Origin: Prochlorococcus sp. AG-402-K22 | Lineage (GTDB): Bacteria; Cyanobacteriota; Cyanobacteriia; PCC-6307; Cyanobiaceae | Length of the DNA: 44,229 bases | Assembly (NCBI GenBank): GCA_003216755.1 | Contig: QCIJ01000015.1 | Coordinates: 1-44,229 of the forward strand | Direction: 5' to 3' | Shown here: in pieces, positions 8,681-18,558 of the stretch | Layout: every line of letters starts with the position of its first letter | Position numbering within the stretch: the stretch's first letter is position 1 | Translations under genes and position numbers: made by a program | Notes under the pieces: model-generated | Databases searched by the model: none | What the model was told of the DNA's origin: nothing | Seen by the model: only the letters and a program-made list of their open reading frames with translations

Positions 8681-10011
8681 TTTAATGAAAATACTTTATC
8701 TTGCTTATTAATTTTTAGGAATGCATTAAGGTTTGGAATGTTAGGCTTAAATTCACTTATCTGATTCTTTCTATTAATTAGATTTATTAGCTCTTTTTCA
8801 CCAGCTCTATATTGTTTATCTTTTCTAGTTCCAATCTCTCTTTGGAGAATAGGGTTAATATTCATTTTCACTTCTATGTCAGGAATAATTCCAGATTTAT
8901 TTATATCAGTGCCGTTCGGAGTTAAATACTTAGCGACTGTAACAGTTAACCCTGAACCATCAACTAACGTTCTCATAGATTGAACTAGACCTTTACCAAA
9001 AGTTTTCTTCCCAACTAATTTTCCTCTTTTATTATCTTTTATTGCACCAGAAACTATTTCGCTGGCACTAGCAGAACCCTCATTTACTAAAACAACTAAG
9101 GGCTTTTTTGTTAGAGCTTGACCGTTTCCTCTTTTTGTTTCTTTTAAACCATCTTTACTGACTGTACTTACAATTACTCCTTTGTTAATGAAGTGCCTTG
9201 AGATATCAATGCTTGATTCTAATAAACCTCCTGGATTACTTCTTAAGTCAAGAACATATCCTGCAACTTTTCTCGTTTCTAAATCTTTAATAGCATCTTT
9301 AGTCTCTTTTGATGCATTTGCATTAAATTGTTTAATTCTCACATAGCCAATTAATAAACCGTTTTTGGATTGATTGAGTTTACTTGATACAGATTTTATT
9401 TCAATCCTTTCTCTTGATAAAATCTTAAAAAAAGATTTAGAACCTCTAAAAATTTCAAGCTTAACTTTAGTACCTCTCTGTCCTCTTATTAATTTAACGG
9501 CCTCCTCAATATTCATTCCTTCAGTAGAAATATCATCTATAGATAATATTTTATCTCTAGCTTTAATTCCAGCATCAAATGCAGGGGTGCCCTCTATAGG
9601 AGAAATAATTATTAAATCATCAGATTCTTTATCTTTGATAATTTGGATACCAACTCCAGTTAATTCACCAGAGGTATCAATTCTCATTTGATTAAATTCC
9701 TTAGGTTCTAAAAATCTTGTATAAGAATCATCTAAGTTAGAAAGCATAACTCTAATAGCATCATATGCTTCATTGCTGTCTGAATATGTTTTTGATAAAA
9801 CTTCTTTTCTTAGATTAATCCAATTAGACTTTTGAAATTTACCACTTGAATCAAGAAAATCTCTATATACAATTTGCCAAACATGATCAATTACTTCTTT
9901 ATAACTATTATTTAAAACTGTTGCTCCTGCAAAATTATTTAAAAATAGCCCAGAGAAGGTTGTCGCGAGCAGAATTATAAATTTTTTTTTTAACAATTTT
10001 CTTATCTTCAA
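8677..10011 (-). CDS. ctp: Carboxyl-terminal processing protease (S41 family, PDZ)
   Basis: The 444-residue protein has an N-terminal basic and hydrophobic signal sequence (to about residue 30), a PDZ domain (about 100-190, with GELTGVGIQI and SPIEGTPAFDAGIKARD), and a serine-lysine protease core. The nucleophile lies in EGSASASEIVSGA and the lysine in KKTFGKGLVQS, near residues 315-345. Proteases of this type act in the periplasm or thylakoid lumen; CtpA matures the D1 protein, but which paralogue this is cannot be told here. Convergent with nadA. Confidence 0.9.
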   Translation of the reverse strand: MKIRKLLKKKFIILLATTFSGLFLNNFAGATVLNNSYKEVIDHVWQIVYRDFLDSSGKFQKSNWINLRKEVLSKTYSDSNEAYDAIRVMLSNLDDSYTRFLEPKEFNQMRIDTSGELTGVGIQIIKDKESDDLIIISPIEGTPAFDAGIKARDKILSIDDISTEGMNIEEAVKLIRGQRGTKVKLEIFRGSKSFFKILSRERIEIKSVSSKLNQSKNGLLIGYVRIKQFNANASKETKDAIKDLETRKVAGYVLDLRSNPGGLLESSIDISRHFINKGVIVSTVSKDGLKETKRGNGQALTKKPLVVLVNEGSASASEIVSGAIKDNKRGKLVGKKTFGKGLVQSMRTLVDGSGLTVTVAKYLTPNGTDINKSGIIPDIEVKMNINPILQREIGTRKDKQYRAGEKELINLINRKNQISEFKPNIPNLNAFLKINKQDKVFSLN

Positions 10012-10072
10012 AAGAGTTCGATATTTTCATTATAAAAAGAATTTATTTATAATTTCAAAATTTGACAAATCC

Positions 10073-11290
10073 TTAAGGATCAATCCACTTCCCATCATCC
10101 TTAATAAGTTGGATTAAAGCATTAACCCCCTCATCTTCAGGTACTCTTTTTATCTCTTCTTTCCTTCTATATAACGCAATAGTCCCTTTGCCTTTCCCAA
10201 CATAACCATAATCAGCGTCTGCCATTTCTCCAGGCCCATTAACAATACATCCCATTATTGCTATATCTAGACCCGTCAAATGTGAGGTAGCGTTCCTAAC
10301 TTTGTCTACAACTTCTTCTAGATTGAAAAGGGTTCTCCCGCAACTAGGGCAACTGATGTATTCAACCATTGTTTTTCTTAATCCTAAAGATTGCAAAATT
10401 GAGTAGCAAACTGGTATTTCCTTCTCTGGGGCTTCTGTTAAAGAAACCCTGATGGTATCCCCTAATCCCTCTGCCAAAAGAGTTCCAATTCCAGCGGTAC
10501 TTTTAATCCTTCCATAATCACCATCTCCAGCTTCAGTCACTCCCAAATGCAATGGATAATTATATCCTTCTGAGTCAAGCCTATCTGCGATCATTCTGTA
10601 AGCCGCCATCATGACCGGAGCCCTAGAAGCTTTCATAGAAATAATTATGTTATGAAAATCAAGCTCATCACAAATTTTGACGAACTCCATCGCAGATTCT
10701 GTCATCCCTAATGGCGTATCTCCATAAGTAAAAAGCATCCTCTCAGATAGAGACCCATGATTAACTCCAATCCTTAGAGCTTTGTTTTCAGCCTTTAAAA
10801 CTTCAACTAAAGGGGTAAATCTTTTAAGTATTGTTTGTTTAATAGTTTCAAATTCCTCATCTGTATATTCAGTTCTTGTAGGGTCTGATTTTTCAAACAC
10901 AAACAATCCAGGATTAATTCTTACTTTATCAACATGTTTTGCAACCTCCATTGCAATTTTCATACCATTATGGTGAACATCAGCTACCAAGGGGGTGTTG
11001 ATATTATTTTCTAATAATTTTGCTTTAATATCTCCTACTGCTTTTGCGTGTGCTAAGGAAGGGACAGTTAATCTTACTATTTCACAACCTACATCATGAA
11101 GTCTTTTGATAGCTAAGGAAGCATTTTCGACATCCATAGTATCTTCATTTATCATCGATTGAACTCTTACTGGATAATCACTTCCAACAGCTACATCACC
11201 AACCATTACTGTTCTAGTTATCCTTCTCTCAATATGAGTTGAATATCTTTTGGAGAGACTATTAACCTCTTTTGATTGAGTTAATGACAT
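10073..11290 (-). CDS. ispG: 4-hydroxy-3-methylbut-2-enyl diphosphate synthase
   Basis: IspG (GcpE) catalyses the penultimate step of the MEP isoprenoid pathway and in cyanobacteria takes electrons from ferredoxin. The 405-residue protein shows [13 protein letters not shown], the substrate-binding DVHHNG, and the [4Fe-4S] ligands in ISCPSCGRT and [11 protein letters not shown]. The length is that of the cyanobacterial/plastid-like form without the large insert. It lies about 60 bp upstream of the protease gene on the same strand, so a shared transcript is possible. Confidence 0.96.
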   Translation of the reverse strand: MSLTQSKEVNSLSKRYSTHIERRITRTVMVGDVAVGSDYPVRVQSMINEDTMDVENASLAIKRLHDVGCEIVRLTVPSLAHAKAVGDIKAKLLENNINTPLVADVHHNGMKIAMEVAKHVDKVRINPGLFVFEKSDPTRTEYTDEEFETIKQTILKRFTPLVEVLKAENKALRIGVNHGSLSERMLFTYGDTPLGMTESAMEFVKICDELDFHNIIISMKASRAPVMMAAYRMIADRLDSEGYNYPLHLGVTEAGDGDYGRIKSTAGIGTLLAEGLGDTIRVSLTEAPEKEIPVCYSILQSLGLRKTMVEYISCPSCGRTLFNLEEVVDKVRNATSHLTGLDIAIMGCIVNGPGEMADADYGYVGKGKGTIALYRRKEEIKRVPEDEGVNALIQLIKDDGKWIDP

Positions 11291-11324
11291 TAAAATTCTT
11301 GATATTCAAAAAGGATTCACTAAA

Positions 11325-11828
11325 TTATACGGCATATAGTTTACCACTTACATTCTCTAGGTCTTTCAAAGTTAGATGGTAAGGTTTATTGATTTCTTTT
11401 GAAGGAAATCTCAATAAATAAGATGGATGAAAAATTACCATAATTTCTCTCCTATCTTTTTTAATCCATTGCCCTCTTAAATTACTTATAGGATCTTTAA
11501 CTTCTAAAACAGCTCTCATAGCAGTCGAACCAGTAAGTAATATAAATTTTGGATCAACAAGCTTTATTTGCTGTAATAACCAAGGTTTATGAATATTAAT
11601 TTCTCTAGAAGTGGGTTTTCTATTATTTGGTGGACGACATTTAATTACATTGCAAAAATAAACATCCTTCTTGAAGTCAATCCCCGCTTTTATCAATAAT
11701 TCGTTTAATAACTTCCCGGATTTACCTACATATGGTTTTCCCTCTAAGTCTTCCTGTGCTCCAGGCGCCTCACCAATTATCAATAAATCTGCAAATACAC
11801 TTCCTCTCCCAATAACTAACCTTTTCAC
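11325..11828 (-). CDS. Uracil-DNA glycosylase, family-4-like, apparently without its Fe-S cluster
   Basis: The core motifs of family 4 UDG are clear: GEAPGAQEDLEGKPYVGKSG (active site, about residues 19-38), YFCNVIKCRPPNNRKP, and the late FHPSYLLR. The enzyme removes uracil from DNA. Family 4 proteins normally carry a CxxC pair near the N-terminus and two further cysteines 16 residues apart. Here the N-terminal pair is absent (the protein is only 167 residues, and the frame is closed 8 codons upstream of the GTG start). Of the second pair the first Cys is kept and the partner 16 residues on is His. Loss of the cluster is inferred. Confidence 0.85.
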   Translation of the reverse strand: MKRLVIGRGSVFADLLIIGEAPGAQEDLEGKPYVGKSGKLLNELLIKAGIDFKKDVYFCNVIKCRPPNNRKPTSREINIHKPWLLQQIKLVDPKFILLTGSTAMRAVLEVKDPISNLRGQWIKKDRREIMVIFHPSYLLRFPSKEINKPYHLTLKDLENVSGKLYAV

Positions 11829-11990
11829 CGAAAATAAAACTTTAAATATTTTTTATCTTAAGAACTCAAAACATGAAAATAAAATAGATTAAGAAAATGA
11901 ACTAAATTAAACCATTATGTGATACTTTTATTTATTGTTAATTTATGCATTTGTCATTATTAAAAGTTATATTTGAAAAGTTATAAGTCA

Positions 11991-13169
11991 ATGAGTCAAG
12001 TTAATTTATCTGAACGGGCACTTTCAATTGAGCCTTCTCTTACATTGCAGATAAGTGCTAAAGCAAATCAATTATCTGCAGAAGGAGTAGATATTTGCAA
12101 TTTAAGTGCAGGAGAACCTGACTTTAATGCCCCAAAAGAAGTTATAGAGGCTACAAGTAAAGCTATATTTGATGGATTCACGAAGTACGGTCCCGCAGCG
12201 GGCAATTTAGATCTCCGAAAAGCAATTGCAAATAAACATCAAATTAAAAACAATTTAAATTATGAATTTGAAAATGTAATGGTCACAAATGGTGCTAAGC
12301 AAGCAATATATAATCTTTTCCAAGTTATGTTAAATGCTGGAGACGAGGTTATTATTCCTTCCCCATACTGGTTAAGTTATCCCCAGATGGTTAGATTGGC
12401 GGGTGGGAAGCCAATCTTTACCAATTCTTATGCAGAAGATGGATTTAAAATAAATATAAAAGATTTGAAGTCTAAAATCTCTTCAAAAACTAAATTTATA
12501 ATTATCAATTCTCCTAATAACCCTACTGGAAAAGTTATGTCAAAGGAAGAATTATTGCAAATTGCCAATTTAGCCAGAGAAAATCCAAATATCAATATTC
12601 TTTCTGATGAGATTTACGAACTAATCCTTAAAAAAGAATTTAAACACTACAGTTTAACTACACTAGCAAATGACTTAAAAGATAGGATTTTTATAATAAA
12701 TGGATTTGCGAAAGGATGGGCTATGACTGGCTGGAGGATAGGTTATTTAGTAGGTCCCAAAGATGTAATCAAAGCATCTTCAGCATTACAAAGTCAAAGT
12801 ACAAGTAACGTTTGCTCTTTTGTTCAAAAAGGTGCTTTAGAGGCTTTGAAAATTAATAATGAGTTTTTCTCAATGATAAATAGCCATTATGATCAAAAAA
12901 GAAGTCTTCTCTATGAGGGCCTTAAGAATATAGATGGGATTTATATTGAAGAACCTAATGGAGCATTTTACGCATTTCCAAGATTACCTAACTCCTCAAT
13001 AAGTTCTGTTGATTTCTGCAATAAAGCTCTTCAAGATTACGGATTAGTTGTTGTACCTGGAAAAGCTTTTGGGGCTGACGAATATATAAGAATTTCTTGT
13101 GCAACTTCAATGGTTAAAATAAAAGATGGACTAGAAAGGATTGCAAAAGCAATCTCTGAATACTATTGA
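11991..13169 (+). CDS. aspC: Aspartate aminotransferase (PLP-dependent, class I)
   Basis: This transaminase interconverts aspartate/oxaloacetate and glutamate/2-oxoglutarate. Visible motifs are NLSAGEPDFNAP (N-terminal arm), KYGPAAGNLDLR, SPNNPTGKVMS (PLP-contacting Asn), LSDEIYE, and NGFAKGWAMTGWRIGY with the PLP-binding Lys. The frame opens at a TTG (11973), but ATG 11991 matches the usual N-terminus (MSQVNLSERALSIEPS) and gives 392 residues. The phosphonate transporter genes follow after 13 bp, suggesting co-transcription. Confidence 0.93.
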   Translation: MSQVNLSERALSIEPSLTLQISAKANQLSAEGVDICNLSAGEPDFNAPKEVIEATSKAIFDGFTKYGPAAGNLDLRKAIANKHQIKNNLNYEFENVMVTNGAKQAIYNLFQVMLNAGDEVIIPSPYWLSYPQMVRLAGGKPIFTNSYAEDGFKINIKDLKSKISSKTKFIIINSPNNPTGKVMSKEELLQIANLARENPNINILSDEIYELILKKEFKHYSLTTLANDLKDRIFIINGFAKGWAMTGWRIGYLVGPKDVIKASSALQSQSTSNVCSFVQKGALEALKINNEFFSMINSHYDQKRSLLYEGLKNIDGIYIEEPNGAFYAFPRLPNSSISSVDFCNKALQDYGLVVVPGKAFGADEYIRISCATSMVKIKDGLERIAKAISEYY

Positions 13170-13182
13170 TCGAAACTGGATT

Positions 13183-14076
13183 ATGTTTAATTTAAAAAAT
13201 TTCCTACTAAGTTCATATTTTTTATTTTCTATTTTTTCATCTCCTGTATTTTCAAATCCCAAAGTTTTAAAAGTTGGAGCAATACCTGATCAAAACCAAG
13301 ATGTTTTGGACAAAAGATTTAATTTATTTTCAAAAGAATTATCCAAACAACTTGATGTAGAAGTTAAATACATTCCTATTATTAATTATTTTGCAGCAAT
13401 AACTGGATTTAGAACTAAAGATTTAGATTTAGTTTGGTTTGGCGGTTTATCAGGAGTTCAAGCAAGATTACAAACTCCTAATTCAATTGTCATAGCTCAA
13501 AGAGATATCGATAAGGAATTTAAAAGTGTTTTTATAGTAAACAAAAATTTAAAACTTAACTCAATTTCAAACATTAAAGGACTTAAAAAACTAAAGAATT
13601 TAAGATTTACTTTTGGCTCTGAAAACTCAACTTCTGGAAGATTAATGCCAGAATATTTCTTAAATCAAGCAGGGGTAGAAATCAAACACTTTAAAGGTAA
13701 GAAAGCAGGTTTTAGTGGAAGTCATGATGCCACTATAGCTTTAGTTAATAGTGGGGCATTTGATGCTGGAGCTTTAAATAAACAAGTTTGGGAGAACAAT
13801 CTTAAAAATAATCCCAAAAGAACAAGTAATTTAGAATTATTCTGGATCACCCCAGAATATGTTGACTATCATTGGGTGGCTCAAGGGAATCTTGATAATA
13901 GATTCGGGGAAGGGTTTACAAAAGAACTTAAATCAGTAATTCTAAATTTAGATATAAAGCAAAAATCACATAAAATGATATTAGATATGTTCAATGCAAA
14001 AAGATTTATTAATGCAGAAGCAAAACAGTATAAAAATATAGAGGGAATCGGTAGGAAATTAAATAAGATCAGATGA
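13183..14076 (+). CDS. phnD: Phosphonate/phosphite ABC transporter, periplasmic binding protein
   Basis: The 297-residue product starts at ATG 13183 with a signal peptide (NFLLSSYFLFSIFSSPVFS), then the PhnD hallmark KVGAIPDQNQDVLDKRF. Internal motifs fit a type-2 binding fold: TFGSENSTSGRLMPEYFL and SGSHDATIALVNSGAFDAGALN. It captures phosphonate or phosphite in the periplasm; Prochlorococcus PhnD proteins have been reported to favour such reduced-phosphorus ligands, but the ligand of this copy is not known. A longer frame to 13141 lacks a sensible start. It overlaps phnC by 4 bp. Confidence 0.92.
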   Translation: MFNLKNFLLSSYFLFSIFSSPVFSNPKVLKVGAIPDQNQDVLDKRFNLFSKELSKQLDVEVKYIPIINYFAAITGFRTKDLDLVWFGGLSGVQARLQTPNSIVIAQRDIDKEFKSVFIVNKNLKLNSISNIKGLKKLKNLRFTFGSENSTSGRLMPEYFLNQAGVEIKHFKGKKAGFSGSHDATIALVNSGAFDAGALNKQVWENNLKNNPKRTSNLELFWITPEYVDYHWVAQGNLDNRFGEGFTKELKSVILNLDIKQKSHKMILDMFNAKRFINAEAKQYKNIEGIGRKLNKIR

Positions 14077-14813
14077 ATAATACTCTCTTAGAATTAAAAA
14101 ATATATCTTATAAATACGAAAATAATCTAATTCTAAATAAAGTAAATTTAAAAATAAATTCAGGGGAGAAAATTGCACTTTTAGGCAAAAGCGGATCAGG
14201 AAAAACTACTCTTATATCAGTGCTTAATGGCACTATCAAGCCAACTCAAGGTGAGGTTAAAATATTCAACAAAAGTTTCGAGGAATTAGATAGAACGCAG
14301 AAGCGCAAGATAACAACTATTTGGCAAGATTTAAGATTAATAGAAGATCTCTCAGCAGAACAAAATGTTAATTGTGGACTACTAGCGGAAAACAATTTTT
14401 ATTTCGCTTTTAAAAATTTGCTAAATATAAGTTCTTTTAAGAAGGCGCATAAATATATGCAATTATGTAGGCTGCATAACTCAATTTACGACAAAAAAAT
14501 CAGAAAACTATCTGGGGGGCAAAAACAAAGGGTGGCTATAGCTAGATCATTAATTCAAGGATCAAATATATTACTTGCAGATGAGCCTTTTAATAATCTA
14601 GATCCCAAATTGGTAAAAATAATTAAAAACCTGCTGCTAGAAAATTTAGATAAAAATAATACAAAAAAATCCCCAAAGACAACATTAGTTGCATTACATA
14701 GATTAGATTTGTTGAACGAATTCGATAAAGTTATTGGAATAAGGGATGGAAAAATTTTTTTCAATATTAAAAGTACCAACTTAAATAAGCTTCATTTAGA
14801 CAAAATATATTAA
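14073..14813 (+). CDS. phnC: Phosphonate/phosphite ABC transporter, ATPase
   Basis: The 246-residue ABC ATPase has Walker [16 protein letters not shown] (about residues 35-49), the Q-loop in TIWQDLRLIEDLSA, the signature LSGGQKQRVAIARSL, Walker B ILLADEPFNNLD and the switch His in VALHRLD. It follows phnD with an ATGA-type 4-bp overlap and precedes phnE by 4 bp, so the three form one operon. Confidence 0.93.
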   Translation: MNNTLLELKNISYKYENNLILNKVNLKINSGEKIALLGKSGSGKTTLISVLNGTIKPTQGEVKIFNKSFEELDRTQKRKITTIWQDLRLIEDLSAEQNVNCGLLAENNFYFAFKNLLNISSFKKAHKYMQLCRLHNSIYDKKIRKLSGGQKQRVAIARSLIQGSNILLADEPFNNLDPKLVKIIKNLLLENLDKNNTKKSPKTTLVALHRLDLLNEFDKVIGIRDGKIFFNIKSTNLNKLHLDKIY

Positions 14814-14817
14814 TTAG

Positions 14818-16320
14818 TTGAATAAATTAAAATTAAACTATACCTCATTATCTTTTCTTCCATTTTTAGTTTGCATTCCTTTAGGGTATCAATTAATAAC
14901 CAATCTTCATTTTGGAGGATTTAAATTATTCCAAGAATTCTTAATTTCTGCATTTAATCCCAAGGTCGACAATGAAATTATTATTACCGTAATTAATCGA
15001 TTAAATGAAACTATCTTAATTGGTTTTTTTAGTTGGTTAGTGAGTATTACTTTTGGAGCAATTTTTGGAATATTATCCTCAAATATTTTTTATAAAATCT
15101 TTAATATTCCAAATTTCCTCTACAGCATAATAAGGTTTTTTCTAACAATAATTAGATCTATACATGAAGTAGTTTGGGGAATACTATTAATGCAAATATA
15201 TGGCATAAATTTTTCAATAGGAATAATAGCTATATGTATTCCTTATATTGCTGTAAATTCAAAAGTTTTTGCTGAACAATTAGAAACTATTGAATACAAA
15301 AGTTTTGAATCTATAAATCAAATAAATGCGCCTAAATCTTCTTCTTTATTAACTTTAATATGGAATCCAATAATAAATACATTTAAAAACTTTGGTTTAT
15401 ATCGATTAGAGTGTTCAATAAGAAGTACTGTAATTTTAGGACTTTTTGGGATTGGAGGAATAGGTACTAGTATTTTTTTATCTTTCCAAACTTTGAATTT
15501 TAGAGAGTTATGGACTTATTTATGGTCCTTAGCAATTTTGATAATTCTTTCTGGATTAATATTCAAAAAAATAAAATTTAATAATATAAATAAAACCCTA
15601 TCTATTTTTTTTATTGCAGTTTTTTTTATAACAATTTTATTTTCTTTTTCATATTTTCTTTATTTTATGTTTAATAATAATTTTAAAAATTTTTATTCTG
15701 TTAGTTCTCTATTCAAATCAAGCTCAGATTTAGGATTATTTGATTTCTTAAAACTTATATTGGAAACAATAATTTTAAGTCTTTTATCAACAGGAATCGC
15801 AATTAGTTTACCTCCATTAGTAATAGGAAATTTTAACAACAATACTTCTAAAATTTTTATAAGAATTTTTGCATTTTTATTACGTTTAATACCTACACCT
15901 GTAATACTTCTATCTCTATTAACTTTTAATAATCCTTCTTTATCTTTAGCAGCTTTAACATTAGGACTGCATAACGCTGGCATTACAAGCAAATTACTTT
16001 TTTCAAATCTAGATAGTCAAGATAAGAGAAATTATATTGCAATGAAATCTTTAGGAATCTCAAAAAAGACTTGTTGGCTTTTAGGTTTATTTTCTCAACA
16101 AGCAAAAAGTTACTTAGCATATTGTGCTTATAGATCTGACATAATTATTAGAGAAACTGCAATTGTTGGAGTTATTGGAAGTGTTGGTCTAGGTTGGCAA
16201 TTGCAAGAATCACTAAGTTCCTTCGCATGGCAAGAAGTTACCATAGTTTTGATAGCTTATAGCTCCATCGCAATAGTTGGCGAACTAATAAATGGTAAAA
16301 TCAAAAATAGTTTAACTTGA
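14818..16320 (+). CDS. phnE: Phosphonate/phosphite ABC transporter, tandem two-domain permease
   Basis: At 500 residues this is about twice the size of a single PhnE. It contains two consecutive permease domains, each ending in an EAA-type loop and a late helix with a GIGG/GSVGLG motif (around residues 210 and 450), separated by hydrophobic spacer helices. The two halves would form the full membrane channel in one chain. It starts at TTG 14818, 4 bp after the phnC stop. A double-domain permease is known for some phosphonate/phosphite transporters. Confidence 0.9.
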   Translation: MNKLKLNYTSLSFLPFLVCIPLGYQLITNLHFGGFKLFQEFLISAFNPKVDNEIIITVINRLNETILIGFFSWLVSITFGAIFGILSSNIFYKIFNIPNFLYSIIRFFLTIIRSIHEVVWGILLMQIYGINFSIGIIAICIPYIAVNSKVFAEQLETIEYKSFESINQINAPKSSSLLTLIWNPIINTFKNFGLYRLECSIRSTVILGLFGIGGIGTSIFLSFQTLNFRELWTYLWSLAILIILSGLIFKKIKFNNINKTLSIFFIAVFFITILFSFSYFLYFMFNNNFKNFYSVSSLFKSSSDLGLFDFLKLILETIILSLLSTGIAISLPPLVIGNFNNNTSKIFIRIFAFLLRLIPTPVILLSLLTFNNPSLSLAALTLGLHNAGITSKLLFSNLDSQDKRNYIAMKSLGISKKTCWLLGLFSQQAKSYLAYCAYRSDIIIRETAIVGVIGSVGLGWQLQESLSSFAWQEVTIVLIAYSSIAIVGELINGKIKNSLT

Positions 16321-16368
16321 TTTGTAAGAATAATTTGTTGAATCAAGTAATTATTTTTTACGATTTTA

Positions 16369-17013
16369 GTGATTAGTTTACCAAAACAACTAGTTGTAAT
16401 TGGAGATAGCTCAGTTTATGGATGGGGAGATAATGAAGGTGGCGGATGGTGTGAGAGGCTTAGAAAAAATTGGTGCAATAACCAAAATGGACCAGTTATT
16501 TATCAACTTGGCGTTAGGGGAGATGGGATAGAAAAAGTTTCATCTAGATGGGAAAAAGAATGGTCTTCTAGAGGAGAAACGAGAAGAAATAAACCTAAAG
16601 CAATCCTGCTAAATGTTGGTCTTAACGACACTGCAGCAATTGGGCAGAAAAGCGGAAGACATCAATTAGATATAGATGGATTTGAATATGGATTAGAGAG
16701 ACTAATTAATGAAATGAACTCTCAAACAAATGTATTTGTCATTGGTCTGACACCAGTTGATGAGAGCAAAATGCCATTCGCAGGTTGTCTATGGTACTCA
16801 AATGATTTTTGTAATTCTTATGAAAGGAGAATGGAGGAAGTATGCCTTAATCAGAATGTCCCATTTCTTCCTACTTTTAGAGAAATGTACTCTGATAAAA
16901 GGAATAAAAATTGGATTACGAATGATGGAATTCATCTAAATTCCGAAGGGCATTTCTGGATTTTCCAAAGACTGAAGAGCTGGGAAATTCTTACAAAATG
17001 GAAGGAATCCTAA
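16369..17013 (+). CDS. SGNH/GDSL-type hydrolase
   Basis: The 214-residue protein shows the SGNH blocks in order: VVIGDSSVYGWG (nucleophile Ser, block I), LGVRGDGIEKV (Gly, block II), LLNVGLNDTA (Asn, block III) and TNDGIHLNSEGH (catalytic Asp and His, block V). It is therefore an esterase or lipase of unknown substrate, with no signal peptide and so probably cytosolic. GTG at 16369 is the best start. It lies 48 bp after phnE on the same strand. Confidence 0.85.
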   Translation: MISLPKQLVVIGDSSVYGWGDNEGGGWCERLRKNWCNNQNGPVIYQLGVRGDGIEKVSSRWEKEWSSRGETRRNKPKAILLNVGLNDTAAIGQKSGRHQLDIDGFEYGLERLINEMNSQTNVFVIGLTPVDESKMPFAGCLWYSNDFCNSYERRMEEVCLNQNVPFLPTFREMYSDKRNKNWITNDGIHLNSEGHFWIFQRLKSWEILTKWKES

Positions 17014-17029
17014 GTCTTTCCAAATTTTT

Positions 17030-17773
17030 TTAATTTAAAAAATATGAATATAAAATAAGAGCAAAGATAGCAAAAAAGGAAGCGATACTTGTCTGAATAG
17101 CATTTACCAATTCATTACTTAATTTATATTTGTTTTGAAATTTAGCACCAATAATACTTTCAGAAATTGTTGCCAAGAATCCAGAAACTATAACAACTAT
17201 AAAATGATATTTTGTAGAAATAATTGATAGACGGAGCATTATAAAAGCCATAAATATTGATCCAAAGATACTAGCTAAAGTTCCTTCTATGCTTATTCCT
17301 CCTTCAGTTCCTCTCTCAACCTTTTTAAGTGAAGTAATTAAATATGTGTCTTTCCCAAATCTTTTTCCAATTTCACTACCAAAAGTATCCGCCAATTTTG
17401 CTGAAAAACTTGCAGCAAAACCTACTTTAAACAAAACTTCGTTAACAGAATTAAATTTAGTCATCATGGCAAGAACTAATCCTGTAGCTGCAGAGCCCCA
17501 TACATTTTCAGGACCTCTTCTCCCACCTCTTTTTTCAGCTATTCCTTGTTCTTTTTTAAATTTATAACCTATTTTGGTAACGAGAGATCCAAATAATAAA
17601 TAAAACACAACTGACATCCAACCTTGCCATGACAAACATCCCCACAAAATTGTGCCTAAAAACCCTGCACTTATCCAACCACCTTTTGTCATCAGAGGAA
17701 TCTTGCAGAATATATAAATCAAAATAAAATTAATGCAAAAACCTATAAAAAATTGATTTATAATCAAATTCAT
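17030..17773 (-). CDS. DUF92/TIGR00297 membrane protein (VTE6-like)
   Basis: The 247-residue protein is mostly membrane helices and carries the DUF92 core (KIGYKFKKEQGIAEKRGGRRG, WGSAATG, SAKLADTFGSEIGKRFGK, GGISIEGTLAS). Plant and cyanobacterial members are linked to phytyl-phosphate kinase activity (VTE6), which salvages phytol for tocopherol or phylloquinone; that role here is by homology. Its start overlaps the rsmE stop by 4 bp, so it is translationally coupled downstream of rsmE. Confidence 0.88.
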   Translation of the reverse strand: MNLIINQFFIGFCINFILIYIFCKIPLMTKGGWISAGFLGTILWGCLSWQGWMSVVFYLLFGSLVTKIGYKFKKEQGIAEKRGGRRGPENVWGSAATGLVLAMMTKFNSVNEVLFKVGFAASFSAKLADTFGSEIGKRFGKDTYLITSLKKVERGTEGGISIEGTLASIFGSIFMAFIMLRLSIISTKYHFIVVIVSGFLATISESIIGAKFQNKYKLSNELVNAIQTSIASFFAIFALILYSYFLN

Positions 17774-18549
17774 TTTTCTCTAATTAATTTAGAATCAATT
17801 CTCCATTGATTTAGAATTGATGATGCATAAATACTAGCTGTTGAGGTTCTTAAGATAGTGTCAGATAGCTTAACAAAGGTAATATTACTTTTTTTAAAAA
17901 AATCAATTTCTTTAGAGGACCAACCTCCTTCAGGACCAATTACATTCCAAAAAATACCTCCTTTTTTATTTGCAAATTCTTGCTGTTTTCTTAAACATTG
18001 ATTTAAGTCATATAGTGTTTCTTCTCTTGTTATAGAAATTGAAACTCTTTCTTGATTATGTCTACTTTTTAGCCATTCAATAATATCCATACCATTTAAA
18101 ATAGATGGTTTCCATAATCTCTCACTTTGCTCAACGGCTTCTTTGATAATTGAATTCCATCTCAAAAGTTTTCTCGAAAAATTTAAATTTTTGTTTACCT
18201 GTCTTTCTGAAAATAATGGCTGTATAAAATCAATTCCTATTTCAGTACACATTTTTAAAATATCCTCAAAACCACTTTTTGGTATAACAACAGCTATTCC
18301 CAATAAGTAAATTTCTTTTTCTTGAAATAAGTAAGGTTTTTGTAATTGACTTATTTTTAAAGAATCATTTTTAACTTTAATTGCTTTCCATAATGAACCC
18401 TCCCCATTAGCTATAAATATTTCTTTATCAGTTTTTATCCTCATTACTTTATTAATGTAATGAGCTTCATCATTGGTCAGCTCAAGATTATTATTCTTAA
18501 TATTCACAATTCTTTCATGGGAAATAATTAATCTTGTTAAGTCTTCCAT
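17770..18549 (-). CDS. rsmE: 16S rRNA (uracil1498-N3)-methyltransferase
   Basis: RsmE methylates U1498 of 16S rRNA. The 259-residue protein has the N-terminal PUA-like domain (HYINKVMRIKTDKEIFIANGEG) and the C-terminal SPOUT knot with GPEGGWSSKEIDFF and LRTSTASIYASSIL. The middle segment KSGFEDILKMCTEIGID is typical of the family. It lies 9 bp after the DUF3531 gene and overlaps the DUF92 gene, giving a three-gene unit. Confidence 0.93.
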   Translation of the reverse strand: MEDLTRLIISHERIVNIKNNNLELTNDEAHYINKVMRIKTDKEIFIANGEGSLWKAIKVKNDSLKISQLQKPYLFQEKEIYLLGIAVVIPKSGFEDILKMCTEIGIDFIQPLFSERQVNKNLNFSRKLLRWNSIIKEAVEQSERLWKPSILNGMDIIEWLKSRHNQERVSISITREETLYDLNQCLRKQQEFANKKGGIFWNVIGPEGGWSSKEIDFFKKSNITFVKLSDTILRTSTASIYASSILNQWRIDSKLIREK

Positions 18550-18558
18550 CTAACACAC

